Shown here: in pieces, positions 19,944-28,387 of the stretch | Layout: the number at the start of each line of letters is the position of its first letter | Numbering within the stretch: position 1 is the stretch's first letter | Assembly (NCBI RefSeq): GCF_008795985.1 | Contig: NZ_VMHP01000001.1 | Location: 1,054,001-1,118,000, forward strand | Direction of reading: 5' to 3' | Length of the DNA: 64,000 nucleotides | Source: Marinobacter halotolerans | Lineage (GTDB): Bacteria > Pseudomonadota > Gammaproteobacteria > Pseudomonadales > Oleiphilaceae | Program-made: the position numbers and the translations under genes | Notes under the pieces: model-generated | Told to the model about the DNA's origin: nothing | The model's input: the letters and a program-made list of their open reading frames with translations, nothing else | The model's database searches: none

Positions 19944-20570
19944 TCAACCATCCGTCAGCGTATTCGCAAACCCATGGTTCACATCCCGGTGCTTGGCTTC
20001 ATCGGCGCGCACCGCAATGATCACTTCCCGCAACCGGGCATCCTGGGGCAGCTGCCAGTAGTCGATCGCGATCTGTGGCGCGGGCACATTCTCATACTTG
20101 CCGCTGTCCACGCCTTCCAGATATTCGGTGTAGCTGTGGACGGCCTCTTCTTCCAGGTAACCCACGATGCGGTGGGCGGTTTTGTTGGATAGAAGATAGA
20201 ACAGGAAGAAGCCGTTGTAGAACATGCCCTGGGCAATGATGATCAGGAACCGCTCGAAGGTCGACGGCTTGGCGATGTTTATGAACGTCAGCAGATGCAT
20301 CCGCTCATTCTCGGCTTCCGCCAGCAGCGTATGGATCCAGCCGTCGTCATCTTTCAGCCGGCGCAGTGACTTCAGATGCTGGATGTTCCCGGCCACCATA
20401 CCGGGGACGGCCGCCACCGTTTCCAGCACCACGGCACGATGGCCATAGCGGCCGGCGAAAAAGGCATCCGCAAAAAACCGCATGAAACGCACCGTCATGT
20501 AGGCGATACGGTCGGAAAAATCCTTGGGCGCAAAGTGAGTACGCTCGATATCCGTGACTACTTTATTCAT
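19944..20570 (-). CDS. aox: Alternative oxidase (di-iron quinol oxidase)
   Basis: Membrane-bound, cyanide-resistant quinol oxidase of 208 aa that reduces oxygen without pumping protons. The di-iron ligands are in place: E50, E89 and H92 (ENERMH), the EEEAVH motif at 140-145, and E191/H194 (ADEAKH). Hydrophobic helices at about 44-62 and 108-130 anchor it monotopically. Start ATG 20570 follows AGGAG by 6 bases; an upstream in-frame ATG at 20600 lacks this. Bacterial homologues in marine Vibrio and Marinobacter relatives are linked to nitric oxide or oxidative stress. It is divergent from a 2-hydroxyacid oxidase gene with overlapping promoter signals. Confidence 0.94.
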   Translation of the reverse strand: MNKVVTDIERTHFAPKDFSDRIAYMTVRFMRFFADAFFAGRYGHRAVVLETVAAVPGMVAGNIQHLKSLRRLKDDDGWIHTLLAEAENERMHLLTFINIAKPSTFERFLIIIAQGMFYNGFFLFYLLSNKTAHRIVGYLEEEAVHSYTEYLEGVDSGKYENVPAPQIAIDYWQLPQDARLREVIIAVRADEAKHRDVNHGFANTLTDG

Positions 20571-20645
20571 TACAACTCCTGCGGCCAGACTTCCAGCCAT
20601 CTGGGTTCATCGGTACGCCAGCAATCGTCCGTAATTCGTCGGCCT

Positions 20646-20673
20646 TTGGGTGTGACTAGTCATTCAGTATAGT
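20646..20673 (+). promoter_or_regulatory. Candidate promoter of the hydroxyacid oxidase gene, overlapping a divergent aox promoter
   Basis: TTGGGT (20646-20651), 16 bases, TATAGT (20668-20673) faces the hydroxyacid oxidase gene. On the other strand TATACT (20671-20666) faces aox, so one AGTATAGT block could serve as -10 in both directions. A perfect 10-base palindrome TGACTAGTCA (20653-20662) lies in the plus-strand spacer and could be an operator. Pattern evidence only. Confidence 0.4.
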
Positions 20674-20693
20674 GAAGGTCTGATAAAAACAAC

Positions 20694-20721
20694 GGAGTTC
20701 CCTAAGGAGTTCCAAAAGGAG
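20694..20721 (+). repeat. Three GGAG ribosome-site copies at exact 12-base spacing
   Basis: GGAGTTCC starts at 20694 and again at 20706, and a third GGAG starts at 20718, 7 bases before ATG 20729. The exact 12-base period indicates a small tandem duplication of the Shine-Dalgarno region. Only the last copy is well placed for initiation; the others could hold standby ribosomes or be neutral. Confidence 0.7.
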
Positions 20722-20728
20722 TGCCCCC

Positions 20729-22009
20729 ATGGACAACAACCCCGCCGCTCGCCGAGCCCCAACCATCAACCGCCAGCAGGACATCTACAGCAAAGGCCTG
20801 GGCGGCGAGAAACCACGGGTGCCGGTGGATTTTCACGAGCTCGAACGCCAGGGCTGCGCCGCCATGAGCGAGGAAGCCTACGCCTACATCGCCGGCGGTG
20901 CGGGCCTGGAAAGCACCATGCGGGCGAACCGGGAATCCTTTGACCGCCAGCGCATTGTGCCGCGCATGCTCAAGGACGTTTCCGAACGGGACACCACCGT
21001 CAACCTGTTCGGCCGCACCCTGCCAAGCCCGTTTTTGCTGAGCCCGATCGGCGTGCTGGAAATGGCCCACCGGGATGCCGATGCAGCCGTTGGCCGGGCC
21101 GCCGCGGCCGAGGGCATACCCATGATCTTCTCAAACCAGGCGTCGCAGCCCATGGAGAAGGTGGCCGACACCATGGGCGACGGAGCGCGCTGGTTCCAGC
21201 TGTACTGGAGCAAATCCGATGACCTGGTGCGCAGCCTGGTCAGCCGCGCCGAAGCCTGTGGCTGCGAGGCCATTGTAGTCACCCTGGATACCACCATGCT
21301 GGGCTGGCGCACCCGGGATCTGGACCTGGCCTACCTGCCCTTTTTACGGGGCAAAGGCATAGCCCAGTACACCAGCGACCCGGTGTTTCTGGAAAGCCTG
21401 AAAAACCCGAGCCAGCAGGGCGGCACGGCCAGGCCCAAACTGACGCTGGAAACCCTCAAAGCACTCAAACAGATCGGCCAGTCCTGGCCCGGTGGGACTC
21501 TGGACGGCATCAGTTCTGGCAAGGCCATGGCAGCGGTACAGGAATTTATCTCGGTGTATTCCAAACCCTCCCTGACCTGGGACGATCTGAAAATGCTCCG
21601 CGACCACACCAGCCTGCCGATTGTGCTGAAAGGCATCCAGCATCCGGACGACGGCCGCAAGGCGGTGGACTACGGCATGGACGGCATCATTGTCTCCAAC
21701 CACGGCGGGCGCCAGGTGGACGGTGCCATCGGCAGCCTCGAGGCCCTGCCGGCGGTGGTTGAAGCCGTTGCCGGCCGAATGCCGGTCATCATGGACAGCG
21801 GCATCCGCACAGGCGCCGACGTGTTCAAGGCGCTGGCTCTCGGGGCCACCGCTGTCTGCCTGGGCCGGCCCTGGGTCTATGGCCTGGCCATTGCCGGCGA
21901 AGCCGGAGTGCGGGAAGTAATTGCCAACCTGAAAACGGATTTCGAGCTCACTATGGGGCTGTCCGGTTGTAAGTCCATCAGCGAGATTACACCGGAGGCG
22001 TTGCGTTGA
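20729..22009 (+). CDS. FMN-dependent alpha-hydroxyacid oxidase/dehydrogenase (lactate monooxygenase-like)
   Basis: FMN enzyme of 426 aa of the L-lactate dehydrogenase / glycolate oxidase / lactate 2-monooxygenase family. The N-terminal EAYAYIAGGAGLESTMRANR is the usual family opening. The substrate- and flavin-binding core holds VLKGIQHPDDGRKAVDYGMD and the catalytic histidine motif SNHGGRQVDG, followed by DSGIRTGADVFKALALGA, the FMN-phosphate site. There is no signal peptide or membrane anchor. The enzyme oxidises a 2-hydroxyacid, probably L-lactate or similar; whether electrons go to oxygen or quinone cannot be decided. It is divergent from the alternative oxidase gene. Confidence 0.9.
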   Translation: MDNNPAARRAPTINRQQDIYSKGLGGEKPRVPVDFHELERQGCAAMSEEAYAYIAGGAGLESTMRANRESFDRQRIVPRMLKDVSERDTTVNLFGRTLPSPFLLSPIGVLEMAHRDADAAVGRAAAAEGIPMIFSNQASQPMEKVADTMGDGARWFQLYWSKSDDLVRSLVSRAEACGCEAIVVTLDTTMLGWRTRDLDLAYLPFLRGKGIAQYTSDPVFLESLKNPSQQGGTARPKLTLETLKALKQIGQSWPGGTLDGISSGKAMAAVQEFISVYSKPSLTWDDLKMLRDHTSLPIVLKGIQHPDDGRKAVDYGMDGIIVSNHGGRQVDGAIGSLEALPAVVEAVAGRMPVIMDSGIRTGADVFKALALGATAVCLGRPWVYGLAIAGEAGVREVIANLKTDFELTMGLSGCKSISEITPEALR

Positions 22010-22092
22010 CGCTGCAAAAGGGCCTCTAAAGTCAATTGCATTGCCCAAAATCGGCGTAGACTGGTCAGACATCATGCAAAAGGACGATACCC

Positions 22093-23004
22093 ATGCCTTC
22101 TGGTCAAATGCCCACCTGGCAGCGCCACACCAGTGCCATCGTCAGTGGTTTTGTCGGCGACTGGCTGGAATCCCGTCAGAATCCACTCGCGGTGGCCATG
22201 CAGGTGCTGGAGGGTGGTCGCCCGCTGGACGTTGGCGCACCGCAGCCGACCATGGCATGCGGCACGCTTTGCCTGTCGATTCACGGGCTGATGGAGTTGG
22301 AAACCGTCTGGAAGATTCCCGGCACGAGCGGCGACACCTACGGTTCGAGTCTGTCCCGTCGCATTCCCGGCGGTGTTTCCAGTCTGACGCTTAGATACAA
22401 CACCGGACGGCCCATCTATAGCAACGGCGAAGAGCTGGCCGACCTGCTGGAGCAGCTGGTGGCGGGCTGGCCGGTGCCGGTCACGCGCCTGATTCTGATC
22501 GGCCACAGTATGGGCGGGTTGCTGGTTCGCAGCGCCTGCCACGTGGCCCAGGCTCGTGGGCAGGCGTGGGTTGATGCTCTGACGGACTGCGTATACGTTG
22601 GCTCACCCCATGATGGTTCCTGGCTTGCACGGGGCGCCCATGCGGTTGCAGAACTGATGAGCGACATGCCCCGGGATTATCTGCGCGTCATTGGGGAAGT
22701 GGTGGATCTGCGCAGCGAAGGTATCCGCAATCTGTCCCGTGGTGACGTGGTCGCCGAGGGCGAGGAGTCACCGCCGTTACTGCCCGGCGTCAAACATTTT
22801 GTGGTGTGCGGTCTGCTGGCCCGCGCGCGCCAAAACCCGGTGAATGCCTTATTTGGTGATGCGCTGGTCCACGAGTCCAGCGCCCGGGGTGAACAGAGGT
22901 CGGGCTGGCATCTGGCCGGCATGGCCACCTTTCCCGGCGTCGATCATGTGACGCTGGCACGGCATCCGGACGTGGCGAAACAACTTGAGGAGTGGCTGGT
23001 ATGA
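22093..23004 (+). CDS. Alpha/beta-hydrolase (PGAP1-like / lipase-like)
   Basis: A 303-aa serine hydrolase. The nucleophile elbow is GHSMGG (about residue 137) and a conserved loop YVGSPHDGSWLARG follows, as in PGAP1-like and lipase proteins; the oxyanion-side strand LCLSIHGLMELETVW is near residue 55, and a late His in PGVDHVTLARHPDVAK (about residue 288) completes the likely triad. There is no signal peptide, so the protein is probably cytoplasmic. AGGA precedes ATG 22093. It overlaps the next gene by 4 bases (ATGA). Substrate unknown. Confidence 0.85.
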   Translation: MPSGQMPTWQRHTSAIVSGFVGDWLESRQNPLAVAMQVLEGGRPLDVGAPQPTMACGTLCLSIHGLMELETVWKIPGTSGDTYGSSLSRRIPGGVSSLTLRYNTGRPIYSNGEELADLLEQLVAGWPVPVTRLILIGHSMGGLLVRSACHVAQARGQAWVDALTDCVYVGSPHDGSWLARGAHAVAELMSDMPRDYLRVIGEVVDLRSEGIRNLSRGDVVAEGEESPPLLPGVKHFVVCGLLARARQNPVNALFGDALVHESSARGEQRSGWHLAGMATFPGVDHVTLARHPDVAKQLEEWLV

Positions 23005-23402
23005 ATGAGCAACAGGACTGGTGGCTTGGCGTTGCGGATGTGCTGGCGTCAGGTTCGGGCCACGGAGTTGAAAAAATCAAACGGGTGCACCTGGCCATTG
23101 CCGACGAATCGTTCCAGGCTCTGGATGTCTTTGCGGTGACCCGGCCCTGGGCGCGGGTGGTCAAACGATCCCACGATGGCATCAGCAGCCTGTGCTATGG
23201 CGCAGTGCAACTGAGTGTACAGAGTATCGGCACGGCGCTTACGAAACACCGGCTGTCCCGGACGCGGGTCACTCAGCAACTATCTACCGCTCAATCATTT
23301 CAACGATCTCATGGGACGACTGCGCCATCGGCTCAAAATGCGCATGCTCGCCGGCGGTCAGCACCGAGACATGGCGAACCTGATAGATCGCATAAAGGGT
23401 AA
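23001..23402 (+). CDS. Small protein coupled to the hydrolase gene, C-terminus antisense to MFS gene
   Basis: A 133-aa frame starting at ATG 23001 in an ATGA overlap with the hydrolase stop, so translation is likely coupled. Residues 1 to about 80 look like a real domain (GVEKIKRVHLAIADESFQAL then VKRSHDGISSLCYGAV), resembling, from memory, an N-terminal segment found fused to hydrolases of this type elsewhere; a search would be needed. The last 40 residues (rich in Ser, His and Arg) lie over the end of the convergent MFS gene and read like antisense sequence, so the C-terminus may be extended by a lost stop. Function unknown. Confidence 0.6.
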   Translation: MNEQQDWWLGVADVLASGSGHGVEKIKRVHLAIADESFQALDVFAVTRPWARVVKRSHDGISSLCYGAVQLSVQSIGTALTKHRLSRTRVTQQLSTAQSFQRSHGTTAPSAQNAHARRRSAPRHGEPDRSHKG

Positions 23403-24483
23403 GCAGGCCCAGAATAACCGCCATATAGAGCGGCATGCCCTGAGGGCCGACCAGAGTCATAATGAAACCCACCAGCAGAGGCGCCACGGCAGCGCCGGCT
23501 CCGTGCAACACCAGCATGTCCGTGGAGCCGGAAACCACCTCGTCGGGGTGCAGCTGGTCGAGCAGTTGGGCCACGCCCAGCGGGTAGAGCGAAAAAGACA
23601 GACTCCCCCACAGAAAGAACACGGCCATCAGTGATGCATTGCTCCAGGCAAACGGCATCATCAGGCACATCAACGCCGCCAGCGCCGACACAACGATCAG
23701 CACTTTCCGGCGGTCCTGAGTATCAGAAAACCGGCCGATCGGGATCTGCAGCAGAGCACCGCCCACAATGGTAAGACTCATCAACAGGCCCACCTCCGAC
23801 AACCCGAATCCGAGCTTGCTGGCGTACAAGGGCGCCATTCCCCAGAAAGCACCCATCGCCAGACCGGAGAGCGCCGAAGTTGCCACGGCCAGCGGCGCAA
23901 AACCGATGATTTTCTTCAGGCTGCTTTTGGCCCGTTCGGGAATGTGGGGCTGGCTGCGACTGCTGATGGTGATGGGCAGCAGCGCCCAGCAACTGAGGAT
24001 GGCCGATACCGAAAACAGCACCAGCAGCTCGCTCGGGCTCAGCCTGAGTAGTTGCTGCGCAAGGGCAATGCCCCCAAGGTTGACCACCATGTACATTGCG
24101 AATACCCGTCCGCGCTCGTGCTTCTCAGCGCGGGTGTTTAGCCAGCTCTCCGTCACCGTCATCAGTGTGACCAGGGACAAACCGTAAAGAAAGCGGAGCG
24201 CCATCCACGCCCAGGGATCAACCCACAGGGGGTGCAGCAGCGCGATGGACGCGCACACCGCCGCGCAGAAGGCAAAGGTGCGGATATGGCCCATGCGGCG
24301 GATCAAACGGCCACTGATAAAGATGCCGCAGGCGAACCCCACGAAAAAACCGGACATGATTACGCCGATCCGTGCCGTGGAGAAACCGACTTCGTTGGCC
24401 GTGATGGCCAGCAGGGTGTTTAGCAGGCCGCTACCGAGCTGTAATAGAGCGACGCTGGCGAGAATTGCACCAATAGGGCGCAC
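23284..24483 (-). CDS. MFS transporter (YcaD-like)
   Basis: Twelve-helix major-facilitator protein of about 399 aa. The family A-loop GRLIRRMGHIRTFAF follows helix 2, and the second-half repeat has GRFSDTQDRRKVLIVV. The protein resembles the YcaD group of putative sugar-type transporters. The start is uncertain: the first typical residues are VRPIGAIL (GTG 24483), but the strong AGGAGG is at 24506-24501, with in-frame GTG at 24501 too close and an ATC at 24495 best spaced. Longer frames would run into the divergent ggpPS gene. Substrate unknown; a link to glucosylglycerol is only suggested by position. Confidence 0.85.
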   Translation of the reverse strand: MRPIGAILASVALLQLGSGLLNTLLAITANEVGFSTARIGVIMSGFFVGFACGIFISGRLIRRMGHIRTFAFCAAVCASIALLHPLWVDPWAWMALRFLYGLSLVTLMTVTESWLNTRAEKHERGRVFAMYMVVNLGGIALAQQLLRLSPSELLVLFSVSAILSCWALLPITISSRSQPHIPERAKSSLKKIIGFAPLAVATSALSGLAMGAFWGMAPLYASKLGFGLSEVGLLMSLTIVGGALLQIPIGRFSDTQDRRKVLIVVSALAALMCLMMPFAWSNASLMAVFFLWGSLSFSLYPLGVAQLLDQLHPDEVVSGSTDMLVLHGAGAAVAPLLVGFIMTLVGPQGMPLYMAVILGLLTLYAIYQVRHVSVLTAGEHAHFEPMAQSSHEIVEMIER

Positions 24484-24640
24484 AATAGTCCAGATACACA
24501 CCTCCTTCGACCGGCTTATACGGCGGGATACCCGGTTATCCTGCAATCGCTGCGCCACAGACGACCCGGATAAAGCGGATTCCGGTATGAAAGGTGCAAC
24601 GAACTCCTGACATGAGTGAAAGCCTTGATAGGAGCAGACC

Positions 24641-26914
24641 ATGTTACTTGCCACTGATCTCGACGGTACTTTTCTCGCGGGCGACCCCGAAAACCGCCTC
24701 AAGCTCTACCGGCTGATCGTTGCCCACCCCGAAATCGATCTGGTGTTCGTGACCGGTCGCGGGCTTGAATCAGTCCTGCCACTGCTATCCGACCCGACGA
24801 TTCCGCAACCGGACTACATAATCTGTGACGTCGGTTGCACGGTGGTCAACGGCAACTCCCAGCAGGCCATTCAGCCCTTACAAGGGGAAATAGACGATCT
24901 CTGGCCCGGTGAGCAGATGATTGAAGACGCCCTGCAATCCTTTGACGGCCTGCAGCGGCAGGAAGTACCCCAAGAACGCCGGGTATCCTATTTCTGTGCG
25001 GCCGATGTGGTCACCGATGACATGGTCGCCAGGGTCGAAGCCCTTTCGTGCAATCTTCTGTTCTCCGGCGGCAAGTATCTGGATATTCTGCCCCGGGGAG
25101 TGAACAAGGGGCGTACCCTGTCACGCCTGGTTGAGCATCTTAAGGTAGACCCGGAGTCCGTCCTGGTGGCGGGCGATACCCTGAACGACCTTTCGATGTA
25201 CGAGTACGGTTTCAAAGGCGTCTGCGTTGGGGAATCCGAATCTGCCCTGCTACAAGCTACCGAGCAAAAGGCGCGGGTTCTCCACGCCGGCGCAACCGGC
25301 TGTGGCGGTATCCTGGAAGCGTTCGAGCACTTCGGGTATCTGGGTCACCTGGGCATTGAAGCCGAAGCGCCGGATGCCATGAGCTCCGGCAAATCGGATC
25401 TGGTCATTGTTTACCACCGCCTGCCTTACGAAGAAGTCGTGGAAAATGGCGAGCTGATCCGCCGGCGCCCGAAATCACCCAACGGCATCATCCCCACCCT
25501 GTTGAGCTTCTTCGCCGACGGCAAGGCCGGATCCTGGGTGGCCTGGTCCATTGACGACCCGGACCTTGGACCCTTCCAGACCCACACCGAAGTCGATACC
25601 GACCGCTATGAACAACTGGTGGCGGCCCGGGTGCCATTGAGCAAGGACGACGTGGAAATCTTCTACAAGCGGTTCTCCAAAGAAGCGTTCTGGCCCACCC
25701 TGCACACCTTCTGGGAGCGGGCCACCTTCCACGATGATCACTGGCAGGTGTTCCTCAAGGTCAACAAGCAGTTTGCGGAGCGAACCGCCGAAGAAGCCGC
25801 CGAAAACGCCGTGGTGTGGATTCACGATTACAATCTATGGATGGTGCCGGCCTACCTGCGCGAGATTCGACCGGACCTCACCATTGCCTTTTTCCACCAC
25901 ACCTATTTCCCCTCGGCGGACGTGTTCAACGTGCTGCCGTGGCGCCGTGAAATCGTTGGCAGCCTTTTGCAGTGCGATCACATCGGCTTCCACATTCCCC
26001 GGCAGGCCGAGAACTTTGTGGATGTGGCGCGCGGTGTCACGCCCCTGGAAGTCACCGAAAAAGCCGGCTGCGCGCCCCGGTTTCTGACCTACGGCTGTGC
26101 CGTGGGCCTTGACGAGATGAGCACCGAGATCAAGGTGAATGATCGAAGGATCGGCCTCGGCGCCCACCCGGTGGGGCTGGATCTGAACCGCGTGCGCAAT
26201 GCCCTGGCGGACCAGAGCGTGATTGACCGCATGGAAGTCCTGCGTGAAGAACTGATGGACGTTCGGCTGATACTGTCGGTCGAGCGCCTGGACTTCACCA
26301 AAGGCATCATCGAAAAACTGGATGCCTACGAGCGCATGCTGAACGAACACCCGGAGCTGAAAACCAAAGTCACCCTGATGATGGTCTGTGTGCCCGCCGC
26401 CGCTGGCATGACTATCTATGAGGAACTGCTGTCGCAGATCGAACAGACGGTCGGGCGCATCAACGGCCAGTTCGCCCAGGTGGGCTGGACGCCCGTGCAG
26501 TTCTTCTTCCGCGCCCTGCCGTTCGAGGAACTGGTGTCTTACTACACTATGGCAGACGTGATGTGGATTACCCCGCTGCGGGACGGCCTGAACCTGGTAG
26601 CCAAGGAATACATCGCCACCCAGGGCCTGACCCAGGGCAGTGGCCGGCTGGTGCTGTCGGAATTTGCCGGCGCGGCCGCCGAACTACGCGGGGCTATTCT
26701 GGCCAACCCCCATCACCCCCAGGATCTTGCCGACACCTGCTACTACGCTTTGGCCATGAGCCGCAGCGAAGCACAGAACCGGCTCAGCGAGGCGTTCGAA
26801 GTGGTCAGCCGCTACGACATTGATTACTGGGGGCGGGAATTTATCGACACCGCCGAACAGCGCCGCGCCACCAAACTGGAAAAAATTCTGCCCATTGGTC
26901 ACTTCGCCGCCTGA
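24641..26914 (+). CDS. ggpPS: Bifunctional glucosylglycerol-phosphate synthase/phosphatase
   Basis: A 757-aa fusion that should make the compatible solute glucosylglycerol from ADP-glucose (or another NDP-glucose) and glycerol 3-phosphate. Residues 1 to about 245 are a HAD phosphatase with nucleophile D6 and acid/base D8 (DLDGT), K156 and D179/D183 (VAGDTLNDL). Residues about 250-750 are a GT20 glycosyltransferase with [29 protein letters not shown] and the acidic sugar-nucleotide site [15 protein letters not shown]. Trehalose-6-phosphate synthase is the nearest alternative, but the phosphatase-first fusion and the following GH13 phosphorylase favour glucosylglycerol, as known in Marinobacter, Azotobacter and Stenotrophomonas. 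AGGAG lies 7 bases upstream of the start. Confidence 0.9.
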   Translation: MLLATDLDGTFLAGDPENRLKLYRLIVAHPEIDLVFVTGRGLESVLPLLSDPTIPQPDYIICDVGCTVVNGNSQQAIQPLQGEIDDLWPGEQMIEDALQSFDGLQRQEVPQERRVSYFCAADVVTDDMVARVEALSCNLLFSGGKYLDILPRGVNKGRTLSRLVEHLKVDPESVLVAGDTLNDLSMYEYGFKGVCVGESESALLQATEQKARVLHAGATGCGGILEAFEHFGYLGHLGIEAEAPDAMSSGKSDLVIVYHRLPYEEVVENGELIRRRPKSPNGIIPTLLSFFADGKAGSWVAWSIDDPDLGPFQTHTEVDTDRYEQLVAARVPLSKDDVEIFYKRFSKEAFWPTLHTFWERATFHDDHWQVFLKVNKQFAERTAEEAAENAVVWIHDYNLWMVPAYLREIRPDLTIAFFHHTYFPSADVFNVLPWRREIVGSLLQCDHIGFHIPRQAENFVDVARGVTPLEVTEKAGCAPRFLTYGCAVGLDEMSTEIKVNDRRIGLGAHPVGLDLNRVRNALADQSVIDRMEVLREELMDVRLILSVERLDFTKGIIEKLDAYERMLNEHPELKTKVTLMMVCVPAAAGMTIYEELLSQIEQTVGRINGQFAQVGWTPVQFFFRALPFEELVSYYTMADVMWITPLRDGLNLVAKEYIATQGLTQGSGRLVLSEFAGAAAELRGAILANPHHPQDLADTCYYALAMSRSEAQNRLSEAFEVVSRYDIDYWGREFIDTAEQRRATKLEKILPIGHFAA

Positions 26915-26931
26915 ACCGAGGACACCGAACC

Positions 26932-28374
26932 ATGTTGTTAAAAAATGCGGTGCAGCTGATCTGTTACCCGGACCGGATCGGCAATAACCTGAAAGACCTC
27001 TACACGGTCGTCGACACGCATCTGTCCGAAGCCATCGGGGGGCTGCACATCCTGCCGTTTTTTCCCTCCAACGCCGATGGCGGCTTCTCGCCGCTGACCC
27101 ACAAGGAGGTGGACCCGGCGTTTGGCACCTGGGACGACATCGAAGCCTTCACCAAAAAGTACGACCTGTGCGTGGACCTGACCGTTAACCACATCTCGGA
27201 CGAATCCCCCGAGTTCCGCGATTTCATCGCCAACGGCTTCGACTCGGACTACGCCGATCTGTTTGTGCACGTGGACAAATTCGGCGAGATCTCGCCGGAC
27301 GACATGGCGAAGATCCACATCCGCAAGGAGAAAGAACCCTTCCGTGAAGTGACCCTTTCTGACGGCACCAAAACCCGGGTGTGGTGTACCTTCACCGAAC
27401 AGCAGATCGACCTGAATTACGAATCCGACCTGGCCTACCAGCTGATGGAAAGCTACATCGGATTCCTGACCTCCAAGGGCGTTAACCTGCTGCGCCTAGA
27501 CGCATTCGGCTACACCACCAAACGCATTGGCACCAGCTGCTTCCTGGTGGAACCGGAGGTGTACCAGATACTCGACTGGATCAACGAAGTCGCCCTGAAA
27601 CACGGCGCGGAATGCCTGCCGGAAGTGCATGACCACACCAGCTACCAGTACGCCATCAGCCGCCGGAACATGCACCCCTACGGCTTCGCCCTGCCGCCGC
27701 TGTTACTGTATTCGCTGCTGGATGCGAACAGCGTGTACCTGAAGAACTGGCTGCGCATGTGCCCGCGCAACATGGTCACCGTGCTGGATACCCACGACGG
27801 CATCTGCATCCCGGATGTGGAGGGCGTGTTGCCGGACGAGAAAATCCGTGTACTGATCGACAACATCGACGCCCGCAGCGCCGACCCCATCATGCGGCGC
27901 TCAGCGGCCAACATTCACAGCGTGGGGGCCATCTACCAGCTCACCTGCACCTTCTATGACGCACTGATGCAGAACGACGACGCCTACATCGCCGCCCGCG
28001 CCATCCAGTTCTTCACGCCCGGCATCCCGCAGGTCTATTACGTGGGCCTCCTGGCCGGCTGCAACGATCATGAACTGATGGAAGAAAGTGGCGAACTGAG
28101 GGACATCAACCGCCACTACTACACCCTGGACGAAGTGGAAGAAGACATTCAGAAACCGGTAGTCCAACGCCTGCTGAGCCTGATGAAGTTCCGCAGCAAC
28201 TACCCGGCCTTTGATGGGCACTTCGAACTGAACTATTCCAACAGCTCCAGCGTCGCCATGGCCTGGCGCCACGGCGAGTATTACTGCCATCTGTTTGTGG
28301 ACCTGAACTTCAAAACGGTGAAGGTGAACTACGTGGATGTGGAAACCGGGAAGACCAGGCATCTGGAATGCTGA
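26932..28374 (+). CDS. ggp: GH13_18 glucosylglycerol phosphorylase (sucrose phosphorylase family)
   Basis: A 480-aa glycoside phosphorylase of the sucrose-phosphorylase group. The catalytic residues are in place: nucleophile D190 (LLRLDAFGY), acid/base E231 (LPEVHDH) and stabiliser D289 (LDTHDG). Members of this subfamily from Marinobacter were characterised as 2-O-alpha-glucosylglycerol phosphorylases, which cleave glucosylglycerol with phosphate to glucose 1-phosphate and glycerol. The position 17 bases after ggpPS supports this over sucrose phosphorylase or glucosylglycerate phosphorylase. A GAGGA ribosome site precedes the ATG. Synthesis and recycling enzymes in one operon would let the pool be turned over. 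Confidence 0.88.
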   Translation: MLLKNAVQLICYPDRIGNNLKDLYTVVDTHLSEAIGGLHILPFFPSNADGGFSPLTHKEVDPAFGTWDDIEAFTKKYDLCVDLTVNHISDESPEFRDFIANGFDSDYADLFVHVDKFGEISPDDMAKIHIRKEKEPFREVTLSDGTKTRVWCTFTEQQIDLNYESDLAYQLMESYIGFLTSKGVNLLRLDAFGYTTKRIGTSCFLVEPEVYQILDWINEVALKHGAECLPEVHDHTSYQYAISRRNMHPYGFALPPLLLYSLLDANSVYLKNWLRMCPRNMVTVLDTHDGICIPDVEGVLPDEKIRVLIDNIDARSADPIMRRSAANIHSVGAIYQLTCTFYDALMQNDDAYIAARAIQFFTPGIPQVYYVGLLAGCNDHELMEESGELRDINRHYYTLDEVEEDIQKPVVQRLLSLMKFRSNYPAFDGHFELNYSNSSSVAMAWRHGEYYCHLFVDLNFKTVKVNYVDVETGKTRHLEC

Positions 28375-28387
28375 GCCCAGACAGACC

